From Jejubacter sp036620675 (GTDB lineage Bacteria > Pseudomonadota > Gammaproteobacteria > Enterobacterales > Enterobacteriaceae), in the NCBI GenBank assembly GCA_036620675.1, contig JAZHEE010000057.1: DNA of 13,014 nt. One strand, given 5' to 3'. Positions 6,237-13,014 of the stretch are shown here, piece after piece (the first letter of the stretch is position 1; the number at the start of each line of letters is the position of its first letter). Under the pieces are notes generated by a model. The model was not told where the DNA came from, made no database searches, and saw only the letters and a list, made by a program, of their open reading frames with translations. The position numbers and the translations under genes were made by a program.

Positions 6237-8385
6237 TATCGCCTCCCGCCGTCGCCCGGTTAAAAGCCTGTTCTTTAGGCATATCCATCACCAGTTGCCC
6301 CTCTTTCAGCACCAGCACCCGGTCTATCAGCCCCATTACCGCGGTACGGTGGGTCGCCACCACCAGCGTGCGCCCTCCAAGCCAGCGCTCAAGACGCTGC
6401 AGGAAGTCGCGTTCGGTGTGTTCATCCAGCGCTGCGGTGGGTTCATCAAGTAGAACGATATTGGGATCGCGCAGCAGCATGCGCGCCAACAGAATTGCCT
6501 GGCGCTGACCGCCGGACAGGCCGCTTCCTCCCTCCATCACCAGATGGTCTAGTCCCAGCGGCAGACGGCGGATAAAGTCCGCACCACCACACACCTCCAG
6601 CGCAGAGAAAATTTCCTCGTCGCGAGCGTTCGGCGCTCCCAGCGTCAGATTTTCGCGCAGCGTGCCGTGGAACAGGCGGGCGTTTTGGGTAAGCAGCCCG
6701 ACGTTACGCCGCACATCCGCCATATCGATATGCCCCAGGCTCAGATTATCCAGAGTCAATTCCCCTTCCATTAGAGGAATACCGCCCGCCAGCGCCTGCA
6801 ACAGCGTCGACTTCCCGGCGCCGTTGCGTCCCAGCACGGCAATGCGTTCGCCAGCTTCGATCTCAAGCTTCGCCACCCGCAACGGTACCTGAGGATCGTC
6901 CGGCTGATAGCGGAACAGCGCGTTGCTGAAACGATAGTTGCCGTGCAGTACCGGACTGGCGATACGCTGCTCATCCGGCCCGTTTTCCACCGGCAGGCTC
7001 ATAATGCTGTCCAGCCCGGCTTTCGCGGCCCTGGCCTGCTGCCAGCGCGCCAGAACGCCGCACAGCGCGGTCATCGGCGCCACCATGCGTGCGGAAAGCT
7101 GCGATGCGGCCACCACTGCGCCGGTGGTGATGTCGCCGTCGATCACCAGCGGCGCCCCCAGCATCACTACGCCAGCGTAGACCATGCCCTGCACGCTCAT
7201 CCCCCAGGCGATCAGCCCCTGGGTCAGCTTACGGGTGCGCACTCCGGACTGGGCGGTGATCTGGATATAGCTATTCCACTGCTGTAAAAAGCGGTTTTCC
7301 GCCTGCATCAGCTTAATGTCTTCCAGCCCCTGGATACTTTCGACCAGCACCGCGTTACGCAGAGTCGATTCCTGCACATTCTGACGGGCCAGATGAGCCA
7401 GCCTTTTTTGCAGCATCAGGCCTGGCGCCAGCATCAGGATCGCTGCCAGCGGCGCAATCCAGCACAGCTGAGGCGCAATCACGCACAACACCAGCAGAAA
7501 CAGCAAGAAGAAAGGCAAATCCACCACGGCGGACACCGTCGACGAAGTCACCATTTCGCGGATCTGCTCCAGTTCGCGCAGCTGGGAGATAAAGCTGCCG
7601 GTAGAACGCGGTATCGCGCTGTTGCGCAGGCGCAGAGCGTGGCCGAATACTCGATCGGAGATACGAATATCAGCCTGCTTGCCCAAAATATCGGTAATAT
7701 GGCCGCGCATCAGCCGCAGCGCGAAGGCGAACAGCACCGCAATCAGCACGCCCAGCGCCAGAACGTACAGCGTGGGGTACGACTGGGCCGGAATCACCCG
7801 ATCGTAAACCTGCATCGAAAAGATAATGCCCGCCATCGATAGCAGGTTAATAAACAGCGAAGCCAGCATCACGTGGCCGTACGGGCGCAGTTTCTGTATC
7901 GCCAGTTTACGTAGCCAGTCCGGCCGGAAAGCGGCAAGGTAGCGGCTGGCGCGCGGATCCCGCGCCTGCGCCGACGGACGCAACGCGACCACCAGGCGGA
8001 TTTCCGCCAGCAGTTCCTGGAGCGGATAGCGATTAACCAGCTCTTCATCACAGGCCAGGCAGACGGCCACCTGATCCTCACCGTCAAAGCTTGTGATAAC
8101 GCCAATTTGACCGTCGCGCAGTTGAATCGCCAGCGGCAACTGCCAGCGGGAAATCTGCCCGACGCCGTCATTCAGAATTCGCGCCTGTAGTCCGGCCTGG
8201 CGCCCCAGATTTTTCAACACCTGCGACAGAGGCTGGCCGCTCTGCCAGTTGGCGGCCGCCTGCAAACTGCCGGCGGACCAGGTAATACGATAGTGACGGG
8301 CAACCTGGGAGATAGCCATTTGCCAGTCGGAAATCTCCTGCGCCGTCGGCGCCCCGGCACAGGCCGGTGGAAGGATGTCACTCAT
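6217..8385 (-). CDS. LapB/BapC-like type I secretion ABC transporter with inactive C39-like N-terminal domain
   Basis: A 722-residue exporter half-transporter (membrane domain plus ATPase). Residues about 15-135 form a C39-peptidase-like domain lacking the catalytic Cys and His (ISDWQMAISQVARHY occupies the Cys region), so it probably binds substrate without cleaving it, as in LapB/HlyB-type exporters. Membrane helices occupy about 168-440. The ATPase has Walker A GRNGAGKST (519-527), Q-loop Q567, signature LSGGQRQ (623-629), Walker B NIVLLDEPTA with catalytic E648, and H-loop H679. All catalytic ATPase residues are intact. The ATG overlaps the stop of the outer-membrane gene (ATGA, 4 bp), and the stop lies inside the adaptor gene. 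With an adhesin ending in a type I secretion target domain next door, its substrate is almost certainly that adhesin. Confidence 0.96.
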   Translation of the reverse strand: MSDILPPACAGAPTAQEISDWQMAISQVARHYRITWSAGSLQAAANWQSGQPLSQVLKNLGRQAGLQARILNDGVGQISRWQLPLAIQLRDGQIGVITSFDGEDQVAVCLACDEELVNRYPLQELLAEIRLVVALRPSAQARDPRASRYLAAFRPDWLRKLAIQKLRPYGHVMLASLFINLLSMAGIIFSMQVYDRVIPAQSYPTLYVLALGVLIAVLFAFALRLMRGHITDILGKQADIRISDRVFGHALRLRNSAIPRSTGSFISQLRELEQIREMVTSSTVSAVVDLPFFLLFLLVLCVIAPQLCWIAPLAAILMLAPGLMLQKRLAHLARQNVQESTLRNAVLVESIQGLEDIKLMQAENRFLQQWNSYIQITAQSGVRTRKLTQGLIAWGMSVQGMVYAGVVMLGAPLVIDGDITTGAVVAASQLSARMVAPMTALCGVLARWQQARAAKAGLDSIMSLPVENGPDEQRIASPVLHGNYRFSNALFRYQPDDPQVPLRVAKLEIEAGERIAVLGRNGAGKSTLLQALAGGIPLMEGELTLDNLSLGHIDMADVRRNVGLLTQNARLFHGTLRENLTLGAPNARDEEIFSALEVCGGADFIRRLPLGLDHLVMEGGSGLSGGQRQAILLARMLLRDPNIVLLDEPTAALDEHTERDFLQRLERWLGGRTLVVATHRTAVMGLIDRVLVLKEGQLVMDMPKEQAFNRATAGGDNEKQSA

Positions 8386-9800
8386 GAACGGATCTCCACG
8401 CCCTGAATGGCTTGTTTATCAAGGGAGAAGGCGCTACGGGTGCGCCCGGTGCTGTATAAGCAGTCGAGTTGCAGGCTTCGGAGCTGGCTTCGGGTTTGCT
8501 GTTCGACAAAGCGCGACTGGAAGATCTCCTGTTCAATATTCAACACATCCAGCAATGGCCGGCTGCCAAGCTCCAGATATTGCTGCTGATACAGGGTACG
8601 GGTCTTCTCGCTCAGCGCCTGCTGGCGGGCCTGAATTAACAGTGCCTGTTGCAGGCTGGCCGCTTCGTTGCTGGCCTCGCTCAGTTGCTGGCGTACCTCT
8701 AACTGCGCGGTGCGTACCGCCGCCGTCGCCGCCGCCACGCTGTGCTGCGCCGCATCGCGGCTGGCAGTTAGCGCGCCCCCCTGATACAGCGGCATCTGCA
8801 CCCGAACCCAGGCAGAATACTGAGTGCGATCCAGGGTCTGGCTGTTGGCATAGCGATCGTTCAGGTAGTGGGTGACTTCAGGCTCCAGCGAAATAGTAGG
8901 CAGTAACTGGGCGTTTGCATTATCCAGCTGCGCCACGGCCTGATTCATTTGGGCATGGGCCGCCAGGACTTGCGGTACCAGTTGATCGTCAATATGCGAT
9001 GTCTGGCAGGCGCCATCCATCTGGCGGGGAAAAGCATCGCTGACCGGTTGGGTCTGTTCCCATCCCAGATAGGTGGAGAGGGTGGCCCGCCAGCGTTCAA
9101 GGCTGGCCTGATACTGGGTCAGCGTCGCTCTGGCGCCTTCGATACGCGCTTCGGTCTGCACCACGTCCGACAGCGAACTGGCGCCTTCACTATTACGCTG
9201 GCGCGCCAGCGCACCGATCTTATTCAGCGCGTCCAACTGTTCCCGGGCAATAGCCACCAGCCGTTGATAGCCTTGTACCTGAACCAGCGCCGCTCCTGCA
9301 TCGTGGGCGATTTTATCAATGCTTAGCAGCACCATTGCCTGCTGTTGCGCCACGGCGGCGTTCGCTTCGCGCACCGAACTGTCGACCTTGCCAAAGTCAT
9401 AGAGCATTTGCGATACGGAAAGTACCAGCGACGGACTATAGCCATGGTCACTATAGGTATTGGTGATACCGTTATTAAAGCCCCCGTTGATTTGGGGATA
9501 ATATTTCGCCCGCGCGACATCGACTTTCGATGCCTGAGTGAACAGTTTATTGATTTCCTCGCTAATATCCGGATACCACTGAACGGCGCGATGTACTGCA
9601 GCGTTAATGTCCAGCGGCGTAGAAGGCTGTTGGCGCGGTGGCTCTGTTACCTGACCGGTTAAGGCAGGCAGTTGCTGTTGCGCCTTTAGTTGTTGGGGAT
9701 CGATAGTTCGAATATCGTCCGCGTCAAAGGCGGCATGGCATGGCGCCATTCCCGTGAACAGACAGACGAGCCCCACATGGCAATAGCGATGTATTCCCAT
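8382..9800 (-). CDS. TolC-family outer-membrane channel of the adhesin secretion system (BapB/LapE-like)
   Basis: A 472-residue TolC-family protein, the trimeric outer-membrane duct of the type I system. I chose the ATG at 9800-9798: it begins MGIHRYCHVGLVCLFTG, a plausible signal peptide with cleavage after PCHA, and GGGAAG lies four bases upstream. An in-frame GTG at 9869 would add 23 residues in front of this signal and has no good ribosome site. After the signal come a proline/glutamine-rich linker (about 25-60) and two outer-membrane efflux repeats built of long helices with beta strands: LDINAAVHRAVQWYPDI and KYYPQINGGFNNG in the first, and LPTISLEPEVTHYLNDR and RVQMPLYQGGALTAS in the second. 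It overlaps the ABC gene by 4 bp. Confidence 0.93.
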   Translation of the reverse strand: MGIHRYCHVGLVCLFTGMAPCHAAFDADDIRTIDPQQLKAQQQLPALTGQVTEPPRQQPSTPLDINAAVHRAVQWYPDISEEINKLFTQASKVDVARAKYYPQINGGFNNGITNTYSDHGYSPSLVLSVSQMLYDFGKVDSSVREANAAVAQQQAMVLLSIDKIAHDAGAALVQVQGYQRLVAIAREQLDALNKIGALARQRNSEGASSLSDVVQTEARIEGARATLTQYQASLERWRATLSTYLGWEQTQPVSDAFPRQMDGACQTSHIDDQLVPQVLAAHAQMNQAVAQLDNANAQLLPTISLEPEVTHYLNDRYANSQTLDRTQYSAWVRVQMPLYQGGALTASRDAAQHSVAAATAAVRTAQLEVRQQLSEASNEAASLQQALLIQARQQALSEKTRTLYQQQYLELGSRPLLDVLNIEQEIFQSRFVEQQTRSQLRSLQLDCLYSTGRTRSAFSLDKQAIQGVEIRS

Positions 9801-9921
9801 ATTACTTCCCAAAAATTTAGTTTTATTATGATTAGCGCAATAAATAATCGTTATTTTTTCCGCCGACACCGTTATGCAACATGGCGTCTGGCGGGCACTT
9901 CCCTGTGCCGCCGGTTTTCCG
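9801..9921 (-). other. Gap between the adhesin and secretion genes
   Basis: 121 bp separate the adhesin stop from the channel start. The half near the adhesin holds an imperfect stem-loop (GGC-g-GGCAC at 9890-9898 with GTGCC-GCC at 9905-9912) without a T-run, so it may slow or process the transcript more than terminate it. The half near the channel gene (9801-9860) is markedly AT-rich and could hold a promoter, but I see no good -35/-10 pair. Partial read-through from the very highly sized adhesin gene plus local initiation would both be compatible with this sequence. Confidence 0.35.
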
Positions 9922-12900
9922 TTACACGTTATCCTGACTGTTGTGCTGCAGCAGTTCGTCCAGCGTCACCTCCGCCCCTTCCAGGGTGATCAGTTGCGTG
10001 GACTGGTACTGCGAACCGCTGCCGTCCCTGTCTATCGAAATAACGGTGTCTCCCTGCGCCGTATGCTCGACCGACAGATACTGCCCGAAGGTTGCACTAC
10101 TGCCATCCCAGTCGGTCAGCAGTCCGGTGACGTCGATACCATCGCCATCGGCGGTGGAGAAGTCGCTCCAGACGTTATCGCTACCGTTACCGCCGGTGCT
10201 GTCCTGCGCATCCAGCAGGTTGAAGATGACCGTGTCGGCTCCCGCCCCCAGCGTAAAGGTATCGTCATAGGCGGTACTGGTGACCGTATCGCCCTGTCCG
10301 CTACCATTCAGCACTGGATGCAGATCGATTGTCAGCGTCGCACTGGCGCTGGCGTTATCCGCCGTCTGCAGCTGATAGCCGAAAGTCTCCTTCTGGGTGA
10401 TGCTTGCCACATCGACGCCGCTGTTCAGGCTGTAGCTATAGTGGCCGTCACCGTAAATGGTGAGGGTGCCATACTTGCCTGCCAGGGTCGCCGCCTGCTC
10501 ATCGTATTGATTCAGCGTAACCGACTGCTGGTCGTTGCTGACGATAAGCCGGGTGTCGATAGCCAGGGTTTCATCCGCCACGCCATCGGCATCACTGCCG
10601 TCCAGGATATTGCCCGTGACGGTGACGGCTTCGCCGGTATGGAACTCATCCAGCGTGACCTCGGTACCGGAAAGCGAGGCATCAACCGATACCGTCGGGC
10701 GTGAAATCACCGTGCCCGCTGCGTCGGAGATACTGGTGACGTGAAGCGTATAATCCCCTCCCGCCAGCACCAGATCGCCCAGGCTTATCGCCGCCGGCGA
10801 CGCATTGCTGTTGGTTACCAGAGGCGAACTGCTGCTCGCCACCACTTCGCCTGCGGCATTGGTGATGGTGTAGCTAATGGTCAGCCCCACGCTGCCCAAC
10901 AACAGGCTGTCGCTCAGGGCATACTGCAGCGAGATCCCCGTCAGGACATGGCCTTCATCCACGTGGAAAGCGCCCTGAGAAGTCTGCGTAACGCTGCTAC
11001 CCGCCGTCGTCCAGTCGGCGCTGGCCAGATTCGCCTGGCTAAACGCAGCGCTGACGTTGGCTGCCGCCACCTCCAGCGCGACCGCGTCATCGACGGCAGT
11101 CAACTGAGGTTGGGCCAGGTTAACGGTCAGGGTCGCGGTAGACTGGGTTCCCTGCGGCCCGGTGACCGTATAGCTAAAGCGTTCGCTCGATCCTACGTTC
11201 GCCGCTTCCTGACCGCCGTACAGGGTATAGGTGTAGCTCCCCTGATTATCGATGGTCAGTTCGCCATACAGGCCGGCAATGGTGGTCGTACCGCTGCTGG
11301 CGATGGCAACGCCGTTCACGCTACTAATCACGCTGCCTTCAGGTACCGTATCGGCGCCTTCGCCTTCGCTTATCACATTGCCCGTCACGCTGACGTTATC
11401 GGTGGATACCGAGTGGGTAACGTCGGACAACACTTTCAGGGTATACCCCGTCGCCACCGACAGACCGCTGGTGGCATTGAGCAGGAACAGGTAGTTACCT
11501 TCGGTCAGGGTGATCGGCAGCTCATCCGAAACGCCACCCAGCAGAACTATCCGATACCAGTCCTCCAGCCGCTGCATAACCTGATACTGTCCGCTCTGCT
11601 CATCGTATTTGTAGATGTACAGATCGAACGATGTCCCTATCGCAATACCGCCTGCATTGGCCTGAAGGTTCAGGTTGCGCACTTCATCCGCTCCCACAGA
11701 GAAGGTCGCCTGGTTATTGATATCGATCAGGCTGAGATCCAGGATATCGCCCAGCCCCAGGTTTAACAGCACAAAACCGGTCTTCGAACTTTCACCGTTA
11801 TCGGTTTCCTGATAGACGGTTTCGACATCCAGCGTGACCCGATCGTCAACGGCCGTTACCACCTCGTCGCTGCCACCCGGCGGCGTCAGCGCTATGGTCA
11901 GGTTCGCACTGGAGCTTTGCGTTCCGTCGCTCAGGGTATAGGTGAAGGTTTCGGTTTTACCCTGCACCGCGGTCGAAGAGTCCAGCAGCGTGTAGGTCCA
12001 GCTACCGTCGGCAAACAGCGTCAGCGATCCATACTCGCCGGCAATGGTCACCCCTTCGCCGCTGGCGGGAACATCTACGACCGTACCGTCGCTATTGGTC
12101 ACCTGGCTTACCAGCGTGCCCGGCGTAACGCTATCGCTACCGTGAACGCCATCGTCATCGGTAATCAGGTTACCGCTGGCGGAACCGCTAACCCCTGGCC
12201 CGTTATCGGTGACATCCACCGTCACGGTCGTGGAAGAGAGCAGCCCCAGCAGCGCGTTATCGCTGAATGCCGTTACGCGGTACTGGCCCGGCTCCAGCCC
12301 ATCCAGGGTCAGAGAGACGGTATCGCCGCCGATAATGGAGATCAGCGACGGATCGCTGGAGCTATCCGCCACGGTGACCCAGTTTTCGCTGCTGGCATCC
12401 CAGCGCTGCACCGCCACATTCAGGTCGCTAATGGCGGAGAGCAGCGAACGGCCGGTAACGTTGACATCGATACTGGCGCTGTGCCCTTCCTCAACGGTGA
12501 AGCCGGTCACGGCATTTCCGCTACCCAGATTAATCAATCCGCCCAGCAGGCCGATAAAGACGCTACCGGTATCCGAATGGCTACTGGTGGTCTGGGTTGT
12601 GGTGGACGTCAACTCCAGTTGGATTGCGTCGTCTCTGGCCTGGAGATCGCTGTCAGAGTCGGAATCGCTATCCGAATCCGAGTCGCTGTCAGAGTCAGAG
12701 TCGCTGTCGGAGTCAGCATCGCTGTCCGAATCGGAATCGCTGTCGGAGTCAGAATCACTGTCTGAATCCGAGTCGCTGTCAGAGTCGGAATCGCTATCTG
12801 AATCAGCATCGCTGTCCGAATCCGAGTCGCTGTCAGAGTCAGAGTCGCTGTCCGAATCCGAGTCGCTGTCAGAGTCCGAGTCGCTGTCGGAGTCAGCATC

Positions 12901-13014
12901 GCTGTCCGAATCCGAGTCGCTGTCGGAGTCAGAGTCGCTGTCTGAATCCGAGTCGCTGTCAGAGTCGGAATCGCTATCTGAATCAGCATCGCTGTCCGAA
13001 TCCGAGTCGCTGTC
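9922..13014 (-). CDS. Giant Bap-type biofilm adhesin, C-terminal part (start outside the window): SD repeats, VCBS-like modules, type I secretion target
   Basis: The open frame runs unbroken from the right edge (13014) to a TAA at 9922, giving 1030 residues of a larger secreted adhesin. Although a TTG at 12612 could be taken as a start, the frame is open upstream and in phase with the repeats, so the gene is 5'-truncated. Residues 1-123 are an almost pure Ser-Asp tract; a short linker (DLQARDDAIQLE, ending near 134) and a Ser/Thr-rich stretch follow. Three alternating units come next: beta-sandwich regions (about 147-269, 386-534, 639-789), each followed by a VCBS-like repeat (271-379, 536-634, 796-899) with the signature AGxYGxLTxxxxGxYxYxL. 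Residues 900-1030 are the C-terminal secretion domain, with one RTX-like patch (GSGQGDTVTSTAYDDTFTLG, GADTVIF) followed by DNVWSDFSTADGDGIDV, as in the VC_A0849-type subclass. The neighbours are its type I secretion genes in the order of Salmonella bapABCD. It is predicted to be cell-surface or secreted and to act in adhesion and biofilm. Confidence 0.92.
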   Translation of the reverse strand, partial: DSDSDSDSDADSDSDSDSDSDSDSDSDSDSDSDSDSDSDADSDSDSDSDSDSDSDSDSDSDSDSDSDSDADSDSDSDSDSDSDSDSDSDSDSDSDSDSDADSDSDSDSDSDSDSDSDSDSDSDLQARDDAIQLELTSTTTQTTSSHSDTGSVFIGLLGGLINLGSGNAVTGFTVEEGHSASIDVNVTGRSLLSAISDLNVAVQRWDASSENWVTVADSSSDPSLISIIGGDTVSLTLDGLEPGQYRVTAFSDNALLGLLSSTTVTVDVTDNGPGVSGSASGNLITDDDGVHGSDSVTPGTLVSQVTNSDGTVVDVPASGEGVTIAGEYGSLTLFADGSWTYTLLDSSTAVQGKTETFTYTLSDGTQSSSANLTIALTPPGGSDEVVTAVDDRVTLDVETVYQETDNGESSKTGFVLLNLGLGDILDLSLIDINNQATFSVGADEVRNLNLQANAGGIAIGTSFDLYIYKYDEQSGQYQVMQRLEDWYRIVLLGGVSDELPITLTEGNYLFLLNATSGLSVATGYTLKVLSDVTHSVSTDNVSVTGNVISEGEGADTVPEGSVISSVNGVAIASSGTTTIAGLYGELTIDNQGSYTYTLYGGQEAANVGSSERFSYTVTGPQGTQSTATLTVNLAQPQLTAVDDAVALEVAAANVSAAFSQANLASADWTTAGSSVTQTSQGAFHVDEGHVLTGISLQYALSDSLLLGSVGLTISYTITNAAGEVVASSSSPLVTNSNASPAAISLGDLVLAGGDYTLHVTSISDAAGTVISRPTVSVDASLSGTEVTLDEFHTGEAVTVTGNILDGSDADGVADETLAIDTRLIVSNDQQSVTLNQYDEQAATLAGKYGTLTIYGDGHYSYSLNSGVDVASITQKETFGYQLQTADNASASATLTIDLHPVLNGSGQGDTVTSTAYDDTFTLGAGADTVIFNLLDAQDSTGGNGSDNVWSDFSTADGDGIDVTGLLTDWDGSSATFGQYLSVEHTAQGDTVISIDRDGSGSQYQSTQLITLEGAEVTLDELLQHNSQDNV
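10318..12204 (-). repeat. Three diverged VCBS-like repeats alternating with beta-sandwich domains inside the adhesin
   Basis: Three VCBS-like units are encoded at 12204-11878, 11409-11113 and 10629-10318. Each has a (V)TGN(V/I)(I/L) or SGNLI start with an Asp/Gly-rich turn, then AGEYGSLTLFADGSWTYTL, AGLYGELTIDNQGSYTYTL or AGKYGTLTIYGDGHYSYSL, and ends with ETFTYTLSDG-like and ATLTI strands. A header TAVDD-x-V-x-L-x-V precedes the second and third sandwich domains. Protein-level similarity is clear but the DNA has diverged, so these are old duplications compared with the SD tract. Confidence 0.75.
12646..13014 (-). repeat. Serine-aspartate repeat tract with nested 6/18/90/180-bp periodicity
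   Basis: The tract encodes 123 residues: 61 consecutive X-Asp pairs in which X is Ser 57 times and Ala 4 times, preceded by one Asp at the window edge. Alanines (GCT) fall exactly 90 bp apart (12715, 12805, 12895, 12985). Every third X codon is AGC (one AGT, at 12757), strictly in phase from 12649 to 13009, and the two between are TCN or the GCT alanine, giving an 18-bp unit. Segments 180 bp apart are the most alike: 12781-12834 is identical to 12961-13014. The tract continues beyond the window and is acidic, hydrophilic and presumably unstructured. Confidence 0.95.

Noticed and set aside
9890..9912. Rho-independent terminator after the adhesin gene
   Set aside because: The stem is short and bulged and is not followed by a T-run on the minus strand.
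9925..10317. Full RTX calcium-binding toxin domain
   Set aside because: Only one short RTX-like patch is present, with no tandem GGxGxDxUx nonapeptides; the domain fits an adhesin-type secretion signal.
12610..12612. TTG as the start of the adhesin
   Set aside because: The frame is open and coding upstream through the SD tract to the window edge, so the real start is outside.
12609..12989. Minus-strand 126-codon frame rich in TATRIRTA-like repeats
   Set aside because: It is the SD repeat read one base out of frame. The true frame is the Ser-Asp one, continuous with the adhesin.
12646..13014. CRISPR-like array
   Set aside because: The repetition is contiguous, has no spacers and encodes an in-frame dipeptide repeat.

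Overview
The window is 13 kb of a moderately GC-rich enterobacterial chromosome (order Enterobacterales). This is suggested by the MetQ/NlpA-type lipoprotein with a MetJ-like operator, the BapA/BapBCD-like secretion locus and the style of the intergenic hairpin repeats. I cannot name the genus. Every convincing gene lies on the minus strand, so transcription runs from high to low coordinates.

Layout in transcription order. (1) 13014 to 9922: the 3' part of a giant Bap-type biofilm adhesin whose start lies beyond the right edge. It enters the window inside a serine-aspartate repeat tract, continues through three alternating beta-sandwich/VCBS-like modules and ends in a type I secretion target domain. 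(2) 9800 to 5022: its probable type I secretion system, a TolC-like outer-membrane channel, a LapB/BapC-like ABC exporter with an inactive C39-like N-terminus and an HlyD-like adaptor, with overlapping reading frames. (3) 5003 to 1935: a 1022-residue cytoplasmic protein only 18 bp behind the adaptor. It fuses an alpha/alpha-toroid-like helical domain to a GT4 glycosyltransferase of the GtfA/TarM/SdgB kind. (4) 1820 to 1023: an orphan MetQ/NlpA-type methionine-binding lipoprotein with its own MetJ-like operator and a strong terminator. (5) 1 to about 960: no credible gene, but a dense cluster of intergenic repeat elements and hairpins.

The most interesting reading is that genes 1 to 3 form one system: an SD-repeat adhesin, its exporter and a dedicated glycosyltransferase. 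In staphylococci, SdgA/SdgB glycosylate the serines of SD repeats on surface adhesins. Here a glycosyltransferase with the same catalytic hallmarks sits at the end of an SD-repeat adhesin secretion operon in a Gram-negative. Glycosylation of the SD tract in the cytoplasm before type I export is an inference from co-location and family resemblance, not something the sequence proves.

The SD tract is also remarkable as DNA. It shows nested periods of 6, 18, 90 and 180 bp, recorded in serine codon choice (AGC versus TCN) and in regularly spaced alanine replacements.
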